From Marinobacter sp. es.048 (GTDB taxonomy: Bacteria > Pseudomonadota > Gammaproteobacteria > Pseudomonadales > Oleiphilaceae): 64,000 nt of DNA. Both the position numbers and the translations under genes were made by a program. The notes under the pieces were generated by a model. The model was given only the letters and a program-made list of their open reading frames with translations. It made no database searches and had not been told where the DNA came from. This document shows positions 8,693-16,062 of the stretch, in pieces. Location of the stretch: the NCBI RefSeq assembly GCF_900188435.1, contig NZ_FYFA01000001.1, positions 1,302,001-1,366,000 of the forward strand, in the 5' to 3' direction. Positions within the stretch are counted from its first letter, which is position 1. Every line of letters starts with the position of its first letter.

Positions 8693-9382
8693 TCAGGCGA
8701 CGTGAGGCAGAACACCATAGTAGATGGCACTGAAATGGCAGGCGCTGCCGCCGATCACGAACAAGTGCCAGATTGCATGCATATACGGTATGCGGTCGGC
8801 CAGATAGAAGGCAACACCGGCGGTGTACACAATGCCGCCGGCAATGGTCAGATTCAGGGCTGTCTCACTCAGGTTGGCCACCAGATCGGATGAGGCGAAC
8901 GTGATTAGCCAGCCCATTGCCACATAGATGCCAACCCTCGCAAGCTTGAACCGGTTCTTGAAAATAACCTTGAGCACCACGCCGGTGATCGCCAGTGACC
9001 AGATCACCGCGAACAGTGTCCAGCCCACGGTGCCGCGCATGTTCACAAGCAGAAACGGCGTATAGGTACCGGCAATCAGTAGAAAAATGGCGCAATGATC
9101 AAGGGTTTTGAAGGCCCTTTTCAGTTCTGGACGCCGGGCACCGTGATACAGGGCCGAAGCCAGGTAGAGCAGAATCAGTGACGCGCCGAAAATACTGAAA
9201 CTGACAATCTTCCAGGCATCCCCGGATTGGCTGGCGCCCACGATCAACGCTGCCGTGCCGATAACGCTCAATATTGCGCCGAGCCCGTGGGTGGCGCTGT
9301 TCAGCCACTCCTCAATGCGGTGATGGATATTTGGTGCGGGGTATGGAGTTGCTGTCACTGAATGGTCTTCCTGATATGTCAT
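8693..9382 (-). CDS. trhA: PAQR-family membrane protein TrhA (hemolysin III-like)
   Basis: A 229-residue seven-segment membrane protein of the hemolysin III/YqfA group of the PAQR family. The conserved metal-site motifs are present: SALYH (near residue 80), 'LDHCAIFLLIAGTYTPF' and the C-terminal 'AIWHLFVIGGSACHF'. PAQR proteins help control membrane fluidity. The ATG at 9382 has no clear ribosome-binding site; a GTG at codon 9 (9358) preceded by AGGAAG is a possible alternative. A FabR/DesT-type palindrome lies 18 bp upstream, fitting the known placement of YijC/FabR sites ahead of yqfA in enterobacteria. Confidence 0.88.
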   Translation of the reverse strand: MTYQEDHSVTATPYPAPNIHHRIEEWLNSATHGLGAILSVIGTAALIVGASQSGDAWKIVSFSIFGASLILLYLASALYHGARRPELKRAFKTLDHCAIFLLIAGTYTPFLLVNMRGTVGWTLFAVIWSLAITGVVLKVIFKNRFKLARVGIYVAMGWLITFASSDLVANLSETALNLTIAGGIVYTAGVAFYLADRIPYMHAIWHLFVIGGSACHFSAIYYGVLPHVA

Positions 9383-9399
9383 GGTAATAAAATACTTGA

Positions 9400-9415
9400 G
9401 CGTACATGTGTACGC
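9400..9415. promoter_or_regulatory. FabR/DesT-type operator upstream of trhA
   Basis: GCGTACATGTGTACGC is a 7-2-7 inverted repeat (GCGTACA/TGTACGC). It has the same design as the GTGTACA-N2-TGTnCAC sites beside desT at 61195-61230. It also resembles the FabR operator form AGCGTACA-N2-TGTACGCT (family knowledge). It lies in the trhA-wrbA divergent region, next to the trhA start. Confidence 0.6.
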
Positions 9416-9548
9416 AATGGCCGATAGTGACCATCCTGTGCGCCTGTTCAGAAAAACTGAATAACCTGTCGGAAAACTTCCGATTTCTCTCGAGTCTGCT
9501 GCTGGCTAGCATGCGTATATCCGATCAAAGACAGAGGAGGTTCTCCCG

Positions 9549-10148
9549 ATGGCAAAAGTACTCGTTCTTTATTATTCGATGTACGGCCATATTGAAACGA
9601 TGGCGAATACGATTGCAGAAGGCGCCAAGGATATCGACGGGGCTGAGGTCACGATCAAGCGGGTGCCGGAAACCATGGCAGATCAGGCATTCCTGAGTGC
9701 TGGTGGCAAAGCGGAGCAGGAGGCTCCTGTTGCTGACCCGTCAGAGCTGGCCGATTACGATGCAATTATCTTCGGCACACCGACCCGGTTCGGGAACATG
9801 GCTGGCCAGATGCGTAACTTTCTTGATCAAACAGGGAAACTTTGGTTTGAAGGCAAACTTCACGGCAAGGTTGCGAGCGTGTTCACCTCCACCGGCACTG
9901 GTGGCGGTCAGGAACATACCATCAGTTCATTCTGGACCACCCTGGCCCACCACGGCATGGTGATTGTGCCCTTGGGCTATGGCATTCCTGAGTTTTTCGA
10001 TATTTCTGAAATGAACGGTGGGACACCATACGGTGCCTCGACAATCGCCGGTGGTGATGGTTCACGCCAGCCCAGCGAGAAGGAAATGGCCATTGCCCGC
10101 TTCCAGGGCAAGCACGTTGCTGAACTGGCAGTCAAACTGCACGGATGA
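9549..10148 (+). CDS. wrbA: NAD(P)H:quinone oxidoreductase WrbA
   Basis: A 199-residue flavodoxin-fold protein of usual WrbA length. It carries the FMN phosphate loop [12 protein letters not shown] (residues 7-18), the isoalloxazine loop [19 protein letters not shown] (near 79-97), and '[11 protein letters not shown]' near 115. WrbA tetramers reduce quinones by two electrons, limiting redox cycling. GGAGG lies 9 bp upstream of ATG. The upstream region has a short dyad TCGGAA-AAC-TTCCGA at 9469-9483 of unknown meaning. A strong terminator follows at 10184-10215. Confidence 0.94.
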   Translation: MAKVLVLYYSMYGHIETMANTIAEGAKDIDGAEVTIKRVPETMADQAFLSAGGKAEQEAPVADPSELADYDAIIFGTPTRFGNMAGQMRNFLDQTGKLWFEGKLHGKVASVFTSTGTGGGQEHTISSFWTTLAHHGMVIVPLGYGIPEFFDISEMNGGTPYGASTIAGGDGSRQPSEKEMAIARFQGKHVAELAVKLHG

Positions 10149-10183
10149 AACTGAGGTTTTTAGCAAAGCGTTGAGCGTTTTTT

Positions 10184-10215
10184 GGGCAGCAGGCGAGAGT
10201 TTGCTGCCCTTTTTT
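10184..10215 (+). terminator. Rho-independent terminator of wrbA
   Basis: GGGCAGCA (10184-10191) pairs with TGCTGCCC (10202-10209), followed by TTTTTT. Confidence 0.88.
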
Positions 10216-10241
10216 ATGCTTTGTCCCGGTTGCTCCCTGTC

Positions 10242-10949
10242 TCAGGGCCGGCTCTTCGCAGTCGCGGTTTTCAGACGGGAGAAGGTCGCTGGCACAACAC
10301 CGAGCCATGATGCCAGTTGGTTATCCGGCACCCGTTTTACCAGCTCCGGGTATTCTTCAAGCAATAAGATGTAACGTTCTCGTGCCGGCATAGTGTGCTT
10401 GCGGAATTCTCTCATGCTGGTCAGCTCAGCAATTTCTTCCGTCAGGGCAAGTGCAAACTGCGGCCAGAGCCCTTCACCGTGAGACTGGATCGCGGACCGG
10501 AACGCAGCGAAGTCAGCAACCCAGGCGGTTACCGGCGTTACTGAGGTCAGGCAAAGGGTGTTTCGTACGGTCCGGCTACGGCCAAAAACTGGCCAGACCA
10601 TATCGCCCTCGGAAAAGAAGTGGTGCACGGCCACCTTGCCGCTGGGTGCTTCCCGGAACAGTCGAAGTATGCCGTACTGAACCAGATAAACGTTTGCCCA
10701 GGGTCTGTCGTGTTTTTCCAGCGCGGTTTCGGAGTCAACCCGACAAAGATGAAAAAGGCGGGCGAGGTCTGCCAGAAACCGTGCGTCCGGATCATTTTCA
10801 TGCCCTGCCAGACGAATACCGAAAACCCGGCTGAGACCATTCAGCAGGGCCGCCGACTCCGGCGCCGCATCCTGCTGGATAATCTCCGGGTTGTTTTCTC
10901 CCAACATGCACGGGGCGGAGGAAACGTCTGGCCTGAAGATGCTGTTCAT
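10242..10949 (-). CDS. Crp/Fnr-family transcriptional regulator
   Basis: A 235-residue regulator with an N-terminal cyclic-nucleotide-binding-type beta domain (about residues 60-150: 'VYLVQYGILRLFREAPSGKVAVHHFFSEGDMV') and a C-terminal helix-turn-helix VPDNQLASWLGVVPATFSRL (about 208-227). It lacks the N-terminal cysteine set of FNR/Anr, so it is not an Fe-S oxygen sensor of that kind. The first 50 residues are an extension of uncertain order. It is convergent with wrbA and divergent from the AEC carrier. Its ligand and targets are unknown. Confidence 0.82.
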   Translation of the reverse strand: MNSIFRPDVSSAPCMLGENNPEIIQQDAAPESAALLNGLSRVFGIRLAGHENDPDARFLADLARLFHLCRVDSETALEKHDRPWANVYLVQYGILRLFREAPSGKVAVHHFFSEGDMVWPVFGRSRTVRNTLCLTSVTPVTAWVADFAAFRSAIQSHGEGLWPQFALALTEEIAELTSMREFRKHTMPARERYILLLEEYPELVKRVPDNQLASWLGVVPATFSRLKTATAKSRP

Positions 10950-11122
10950 GACGTTGACCCTGTAATGAGTGTCAGGTCAATTATGGTATCAGAGAAGTAT
11001 CTTTTGAAATGACTTAAATCATTAAGGCTTCTTCACTGAGCCGATATCGAGAACTGACAAAAGTTCAGTGGTAGACTCCGGCACCTGTTGCTGGAAGTTT
11101 ACCCTTGCCTCACGGAGTCCGG

Positions 11123-12040
11123 ATGGCTGCAGCCCTTGCCCTTTTCTCCAAGCTTATTCCGCTCTATGTGACGGTCGCCCTGGGCTGGGTCGCTGGTCGC
11201 TATCTTGAGGCCAGTGGGCGTCATATCGCCGGCATCATGCTCTATATCGTTACACCGTCGGTGGTGTTTTCGGGGGTTATGGCAGCGCCGTTGTCGCCGG
11301 AAGTCATCCTGTTGCCGTTTATTGTTTTTGGAATCTCATCTGTTCTGGGGATCGTGCAGCTAAAACTGGCAAAGAAAATTCTCACCGATGGTAGCGCCAA
11401 CATCATTCCCCTCTGTGTAGGCTCCGGGAATACCGGTTACTTCGGCGTTCCGGTGGCACTCTTGCTGTTCGGGGAAGAGGGGCTGGGCCTTTACATCGTG
11501 TGCATGCTGGGCACCACGCTGTTTGAAAATTCCGTGGGTTTTTATCTTGCCGCGAGGGGGCGTTACAGTATCAAGAATGCACTCTGGCGGGTACTTAAGC
11601 TTCCCTCCGTGTACGCCTTTCTGGCGGCAGTGGGCCTGAATCTGGTGGGGGTCGGAATTCCGGATATATTCGTGCCGCTGTTTGATAACCTGCGGGGGGC
11701 TTACAGCATTCTGGGAATGATGATCATCGGTATGAGCATCACCAGCTTTCGCGGGTTGGCAGGCAACGTTCGTTTTACGGCGTTGGCGTTTTTCGGGAAG
11801 TTCGTGATCTGGCCTCTGGTGGCTATTGTGTTCTGGTGGGTCGATTCAACGCTTCTCGGTATTTATGAGCCGGTAGTGCACAAAGCCATGTTCCTGATTT
11901 CAATCACGCCGATTGCCGCCAATACCGTGGTCATCGCCACCTTGCTGGATACCTCGCCAAGGCAGGCGGCGGGTACGGTGCTGCTCACCACCCTGTTTGC
12001 TCTGGCGTTTATCCCGGTGATGATTTCCCTGGCGTTTTAA
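11123..12040 (+). CDS. AEC-family transporter (auxin efflux carrier-like)
   Basis: A 305-residue inner-membrane carrier with about 10 segments in two halves. Family signs are 'GWVAGRYLEASGRHIAGIMLYIVTPSVVFSGVMAAPL' at the start and 'LCVGSGNTGYFGVPVALLLFGEEGLG' near residue 100. Bacterial members move organic acids such as malate or malonate, but the substrate cannot be told here. ATG 11123 follows GGAG by 6 bp; an in-frame TTG at 11105 lies inside the ribosome-binding region and is unlikely. The gene ends by overlapping the last codon of the convergent cation-efflux gene by 4 bp. Confidence 0.85.
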   Translation: MAAALALFSKLIPLYVTVALGWVAGRYLEASGRHIAGIMLYIVTPSVVFSGVMAAPLSPEVILLPFIVFGISSVLGIVQLKLAKKILTDGSANIIPLCVGSGNTGYFGVPVALLLFGEEGLGLYIVCMLGTTLFENSVGFYLAARGRYSIKNALWRVLKLPSVYAFLAAVGLNLVGVGIPDIFVPLFDNLRGAYSILGMMIIGMSITSFRGLAGNVRFTALAFFGKFVIWPLVAIVFWWVDSTLLGIYEPVVHKAMFLISITPIAANTVVIATLLDTSPRQAAGTVLLTTLFALAFIPVMISLAF

Positions 12041-12690
12041 CGATTCTGTGAGGTTGCCGGCGCCGGTTCGACGTCGCAGGCTCTGGCTTCTGCAATGTCA
12101 CTGCGGGCGTGGCGCACCACGCTGATACCGGCTGTTATCGCCAGCGTGCCCATGATCGCGGCAACGATCAGGTCGGGCCAGGCAGTTCCGGTACCGAACA
12201 CACCGAGTGCGGCTACCATAACAGCGATGTTGCTGATGGCATCGTTCCGGCTGCATAGCCAGACCGAGCGCATGTCGGAATCCCCTTCACGGAATTTGAA
12301 CAGTATTGCAGCGACGCTCACGTTGGCGACAAGAGCCAGCAGACCGACGGCCCCCATGGTCAGCGGCTCCGGCGTAATGCCCGCTTGCACCACCCAGACT
12401 GCCCTGGCCCAGACCACCAGGCCGAACACTGTCATGGTGATACCTTTCACCATGGCCGCGCGTCCGCGCCAGAGCATGCCCATGGAGAGGACTGTGAGAG
12501 ACAGAATGTAGTTGGCGCTGTCGCCAAAGAAATCGATGGCATCTGCCATCAGCGAGACGGAGCCGGATGAGAGACTGGCCAGCCCTTCTACCACAAACAT
12601 GGCCAGGTTCACCCATAGGGCGATCCATAAAGCCTTGCGAAAGCCCGGGGCAGGGGATTTGGGTTCGGGGGCGGAACAACTGCACGCCAT
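12037..12690 (-). CDS. Cation diffusion facilitator (CDF) efflux protein
   Basis: A 217-residue membrane protein with six segments and the CDF metal-site motifs 'SLMADAIDFFGDSANY' (TM2) and 'CSRNDAISNIAVM' (TM5). The N-terminus MACSCSAPEP is Cys-rich, and the usual long C-terminal cytoplasmic domain is missing, so this is a short CDF. The neighbouring MerR gene and the MerR-type promoter directly upstream indicate metal-induced export, probably of Zn, Cd, Co or Pb. The DxxxD-type site (FFGDSAN) in place of HxxxD is compatible with several metals. The metal is inferred only from context. Confidence 0.85.
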   Translation of the reverse strand: MACSCSAPEPKSPAPGFRKALWIALWVNLAMFVVEGLASLSSGSVSLMADAIDFFGDSANYILSLTVLSMGMLWRGRAAMVKGITMTVFGLVVWARAVWVVQAGITPEPLTMGAVGLLALVANVSVAAILFKFREGDSDMRSVWLCSRNDAISNIAVMVAALGVFGTGTAWPDLIVAAIMGTLAITAGISVVRHARSDIAEARACDVEPAPATSQNR

Positions 12691-12724
12691 AGAGACCTCC
12701 TTGGTTCGGATAGTCTTATTAAAA

Positions 12725-12745
12725 ACCCTGTAGTAACTACAGGGT
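12725..12745 (-). promoter_or_regulatory. MerR-family operator/promoter of the CDF gene
   Basis: ACCCTGTAGT-A-ACTACAGGGT is a perfect 10-1-10 dyad of the CadR/PbrR/ZntR type. On the minus strand it lies between TTGACC (-35) and TTTAAT (-10) separated by 19 bp, the stretched spacing that MerR activators correct. It sits 35 bp upstream of the CDF start and just after the 3' end of the MerR gene. Confidence 0.88.
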
Positions 12746-12776
12746 CAACGGTCATTGCCGAAATTTTTCAGGCCGG

Positions 12777-13235
12777 TCAGTTCTGCCCGGGGCCATGGGT
12801 GCCGGGTACATGGTTGTGAGAGGGCTCGTCTTCCAGTGCCCCGAGCTCTGCACTGAGCCCGCCTAAAATACCGCATTCACGGACAGTGCCACCGTCAGCA
12901 CAGGCTTTCTGGAGGCTGACCAGAGTTTGTTCCAGGCTGGCCAGTTCCCGCAGTCTCTCGCGAACATGCAAGAGATGCTGGGCCAGCAGTGCGTCCACTT
13001 CGCTGCAATCCGCTTCCGGTTGCTCGGCCAGCCGGATCAGCTCACGGATCTCGTCCTGGGCCATGTCCAGGTTGCGGCAACGTTTGATAAAAAGAAGGCG
13101 GTCCAGATGGGCATTGCGGTACGAGCGGTAGCCACTGCTGTCCCTGTCTGGTTCCGGCAGCAAGCCGATTTTCTCGTAGTAGCGGATGGTTTCAACGGGA
13201 ATGGCCGTTTTTTTTGCGAGTTCGCCGATTTTCAC
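12777..13235 (-). CDS. MerR-family heavy-metal regulator (CadR/PbrR-like)
   Basis: A 152-residue MerR protein: helix-turn-helix start MKIGELAKKTAIPVETIRYY, the coupling helix region 'YRNAHLDRLLFIKRCRNLDMAQDEI', and metal-site cysteines at 'EADCSEVDALL' (about residue 79) plus CADGGTVRECGIL near 112-123. That cysteine spacing is typical of Cd/Pb-responsive members. The His-containing tail SHNHVPGTHGPGQN is family-like. The matching operator precedes the CDF gene, so it most likely activates that gene. Its 5' end overlaps the 3' end of the sensor kinase gene by 44 bp in another frame, implying co-transcription from the regulator-kinase operon. Confidence 0.9.
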   Translation of the reverse strand: MKIGELAKKTAIPVETIRYYEKIGLLPEPDRDSSGYRSYRNAHLDRLLFIKRCRNLDMAQDEIRELIRLAEQPEADCSEVDALLAQHLLHVRERLRELASLEQTLVSLQKACADGGTVRECGILGGLSAELGALEDEPSHNHVPGTHGPGQN

Positions 13236-14586
13236 TGTTTTTACCCCCGCTGGTTCCCGGAAAACAAACCGTTGCTTTAAGCCCTCCGATCGAGCCCGTG
13301 CTGAAGTTCAGGGTACCACCATAGCGTTCGGTGATCTCCCGCGCGATGGCCAGCCCCAGTCCATGCCCCGGGGTTTGTTCGTCCAGACGCAGGCCGCGGG
13401 TGCCGAGGGTCGGCAGTGCGTCGGGAGGAGCACCCGGACCATCGTCCTCAACGGAAATGGTGAGTCCGTTCACGTCCTCTTTCAGACTGAGCTCAACGAA
13501 TCGGGCGGACCATTTGCCGGCATTGTCCAGAAGATTGCCCAAAACCTCATTCAGGTCGTGTTCCTCAATGGGCCAGCGCCTTTCCTCGGTCAGCTCGGTG
13601 GACATTTCAAAGGACTTCGCCGGATATAGCCGGCCGAGCATCCACAGAAGGTCCCTGGCCTGCTTCAGGGGATAGGCGCTTTTGCCAATCTGCGGCCCGG
13701 CGAAACGGCTCCGACGCATTTCTGCCTCAAGTTGCCTGTCGATATCATCAAGCCTCGAGGCCATCTGTTGTCGCAGGTCGCTTGTCAGCGGACGGTCCTC
13801 ATCCTCAAGGATTTGCCGGACGGCAGCGATAGGCGTCTTGACGCTGTGGGAGAGGTTGGCCAGGGCATCCCGGGAACGTTCCAGCCGTTGGTCCAGGGAG
13901 TCAAGCAACTGGTTGAGTTGCAGAACGAGAGGGTGAAACTCTTCAGGGGCTTTGACTTCAATGCGCGCAATCTCGCCATCCTGAAGCCGTTTTAAGGCCG
14001 CCTTGAGGTTGACGACGGGGCGCATCGAAAGCGTAATGCCCAGCCAAAGCACTGCAACCAGAAGCAGGATAAGTAACAGGGAAACAATCGCCGTCCATGC
14101 ATGCAGCTCTGCCTGACTGCGCTTCAATGCGCCAAGGTCTTCAGAAACGATCACCACGATGGAGCTGTCGCCCACACGAAAGGACTTGCGGTAGGCAAGA
14201 ATATCAGACGGTGCTTCGGCGATATCCGCGCCGCTGACGCGCAGGGCGCCATCTTCATCGGATTCCAGAAGGGGCACGAGCAGGGGGGCCCAGCTTTCCG
14301 GGGAGATCAGGGTCCGGGCTGAGGAATGGATGGCGAACGCGTGGTGAAAGACTTCCTGGAAATAATCACCGGTCTGCAGTGTGTCGAGCTGGCCATTGGA
14401 ATCGCGGATCTGGTGTTCCAGAAAGGCGACTTCGTCCTTCAGCCGGGTTTCGACAAATTCCCATGACATCCGGTCCAGCAGCAGGCCATGCACCAGCCAT
14501 GCGAGTCCCATCAGGACGATGCCCGCCGGTAGTAGCAATGCCAGAAGTGTTCCTCTGACGGATACCGGCTTTTTAAACCAGGTCAT
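13192..14586 (-). CDS. Sensor histidine kinase, probably copper/envelope responsive
   Basis: A 464-residue inner-membrane kinase: TM1 about residues 11-31, a periplasmic sensor of about 130 residues, TM2 about 165-190, HAMP-like linker, H-box NLSHSVKTPIAAVRQIL, N-box LNEVLGNLLDNAGKWS, and G-boxes VEDDGPGAP and HGLGLAIAREITERYGG. The layout resembles PhoQ/QseC-type kinases. The start at 14586 (MTWFKKP) is favoured; it overlaps the regulator gene by 14 bp, as in coupled operons. The adjacent divergent copper genes suggest copper as the signal; this is inferred from context only. Confidence 0.88.
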   Translation of the reverse strand: MTWFKKPVSVRGTLLALLLPAGIVLMGLAWLVHGLLLDRMSWEFVETRLKDEVAFLEHQIRDSNGQLDTLQTGDYFQEVFHHAFAIHSSARTLISPESWAPLLVPLLESDEDGALRVSGADIAEAPSDILAYRKSFRVGDSSIVVIVSEDLGALKRSQAELHAWTAIVSLLLILLLVAVLWLGITLSMRPVVNLKAALKRLQDGEIARIEVKAPEEFHPLVLQLNQLLDSLDQRLERSRDALANLSHSVKTPIAAVRQILEDEDRPLTSDLRQQMASRLDDIDRQLEAEMRRSRFAGPQIGKSAYPLKQARDLLWMLGRLYPAKSFEMSTELTEERRWPIEEHDLNEVLGNLLDNAGKWSARFVELSLKEDVNGLTISVEDDGPGAPPDALPTLGTRGLRLDEQTPGHGLGLAIAREITERYGGTLNFSTGSIGGLKATVCFPGTSGGKNSENRRTRKKNGHSR

Positions 14587-15238
14587 TGAACAAATATCCC
14601 TGGCCACGTCGCGTCGCAATGGTGTCTGCGCCTACCAGTTTTCGGAGTCTCCGGATGTAGGCCTCAATAACGTTTTCGCTGGGGTTGTCATTCAGATTAT
14701 ACAGCTGCTCCATGAGCTGCTCTTTGGAGAAAACATGCCCTGGCCGACTCATCAGGCAGCGCAATAGCCGGAACTCAGTCCCGGTGAGGCTGTGCTCTGT
14801 GCCATCGGCAAGTTTCAGGCTCTGGCGATTCTCGTCCAGTTCGAAATTTCCAGCCTTTACCAGAGAATGAACCCGGCCCTCGCTTCGGCGAATGATGGCG
14901 TTGAGGCGTGCGATCAGCTCTTCGGTCTGGAATGGTTTGGCCAGGTAATCGTCCGCCCCGGCTTTCAGGCCATTTACCTTGTCCTGCCAGTCTCCCCTGG
15001 CGGTCAGGATCAACACCGGAAAGCTGGCCCGGTTCATACGCCAGTTGCGGAGAACATCCAGGCCATTGCCATCAGGTAGCCCCAAATCCAGGACCACTGC
15101 GCGGTAATCCTCCTGCTCGGCCAGAATTAACGCCTCTTTGACGGTAAACGTTGAATCCACGCTGAAGCCCGCTTTTTCCAGCTGACCGGTTAAACCGTCT
15201 GCCAATAATCGGTCATCTTCGACGAGCAGTAAACGCAT
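14573..15238 (-). CDS. OmpR-family response regulator
   Basis: A 221-residue regulator: receiver domain residues 1-115 with acidic pocket E7/D8/D9, phospho-acceptor in VVLDLGLPDGNG (D51) and K in 'YLAKPFQTEEL'; winged-helix domain 125-220 with 'TGTEFRLLRCLMSRPGHVFSKEQLMEQLYN' and 'NVIEAYIRRLRKLVG'. It is of the PmrA/QseB/PhoP type, which often binds pairs of hexamers spaced 11 bp apart. Such pairs (CTGAA-N6-CTGAA) occur twice, one per strand, in the divergent region with the cupredoxin gene. It heads the regulator-kinase-MerR operon. Confidence 0.9.
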   Translation of the reverse strand: MRLLLVEDDRLLADGLTGQLEKAGFSVDSTFTVKEALILAEQEDYRAVVLDLGLPDGNGLDVLRNWRMNRASFPVLILTARGDWQDKVNGLKAGADDYLAKPFQTEELIARLNAIIRRSEGRVHSLVKAGNFELDENRQSLKLADGTEHSLTGTEFRLLRCLMSRPGHVFSKEQLMEQLYNLNDNPSENVIEAYIRRLRKLVGADTIATRRGQGYLFNDLV

Positions 15239-15290
15239 GGGCCTGTCCTTCCAGAGTGTAATTTGCGACGCGCCAGTATCCCTGTTTTTA

Positions 15291-15306
15291 CTGAATTCTG
15301 CCTGAA
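15291..15306 (+). promoter_or_regulatory. Direct-repeat site for the OmpR-family regulator (plus strand)
   Basis: CTGAATTCTGCCTGAA is CTGAA-N6-CTGAA, two half-sites exactly 11 bp apart, the spacing expected for a response regulator dimer on one DNA face. Binding is inferred. Confidence 0.5.
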
Positions 15307-15325
15307 CACTAAATAATTGGTCATT

Positions 15326-15341
15326 TTCAGAAAGGATTCAG
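15326..15341 (-). promoter_or_regulatory. Direct-repeat site for the OmpR-family regulator (minus strand)
   Basis: Read on the minus strand, CTGAATCCTTTCTGAA repeats the CTGAA-N6-CTGAA pattern. With the site at 15291 it forms one copy for each direction of the divergent copper region. Confidence 0.5.
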
Positions 15342-15439
15342 GTTGGTGGGCGATGGTATTCCCTGTTTCTGGATATTGCTCAACTTTAAAAGCAAGCCAT
15401 TTGTACACTGATTCACATTATTCCACAGGAGTATACAAG

Positions 15440-15967
15440 ATGAACGCATCCGCATTTCTGGTCGCCGCCGCAGCCATGTCCATGTCAGCAACGGCTTTTG
15501 CGGCCGGAGCACACAGCGGTGGTCATGGTGGTGGCAGTGGCGAACCCGGCAAAGCCTCTGAAGTTAGCCGAACCATTAACGTCGAAATGCATGACAACTA
15601 CTACGAACCAGAGTCCATTGAGGTGAACCCGGGCGAAACGGTTCGTTTTGTTGTTGAAAACAAAGGCAACCTTGTTCACGAGTTCAACATCGGAACCCCC
15701 GACATGCATGAGGCTCATCAGGAAGAGATGAAGATGATGGTTGAGCATGGCGTGATTCAGGGCGGCACGCTTAATCACGACATGATGAATATGGATATGG
15801 GCGACGGCCACTCCATGAAACACGATGATCCCAACAGTGTTCTTCTGGAACCAGGCAAGAAGTCAGAGATCGTCTGGAAGCTCTCGGAGCAGGGCAATAT
15901 CGAATTTGCCTGCAATGTGCCGGGGCATTACCAGGCCGGTATGTACGGGGACGTGGATTTCAACTGA
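15440..15967 (+). CDS. Periplasmic cupredoxin-domain protein (copper tolerance, CopI-like)
   Basis: A 175-residue exported protein: signal peptide MNASAFLVAAAAMSMSATAFA, a His/Gly stretch (HSGGHGGGSG), then a cupredoxin domain. Likely copper ligands are H in NLVHEFN and the C-terminal C-x5-H-x4-M loop FACNVPGHYQAGM. An inserted Met/His segment (about residues 92-128: MHEAHQEEMKMMVEHG ... MNMDMGDGHSMKH) probably binds Cu(I). This build resembles CopI-type cupredoxins. ATG 15440 follows AGGAG; longer in-frame starts would destroy the signal peptide. It leads the copper gene set, 95 bp before copA. Confidence 0.85.
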   Translation: MNASAFLVAAAAMSMSATAFAAGAHSGGHGGGSGEPGKASEVSRTINVEMHDNYYEPESIEVNPGETVRFVVENKGNLVHEFNIGTPDMHEAHQEEMKMMVEHGVIQGGTLNHDMMNMDMGDGHSMKHDDPNSVLLEPGKKSEIVWKLSEQGNIEFACNVPGHYQAGMYGDVDFN

Positions 15968-16062
15968 TACCTTCCAGATTGATCAGGCGGTCAGGGTGCG
16001 GGATCGAGTTCCGCGCCGTCGCCGTCTGCCCAGACAACGACGTTGTTTAAGAGTAGTCAACC

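Noticed and set aside
11004..11017. TTGAAATGACTTAA as FNR box near the Crp/Fnr gene
   Set aside because: One mismatch in the core and no anaerobic gene next to it; too weak to list as a site.
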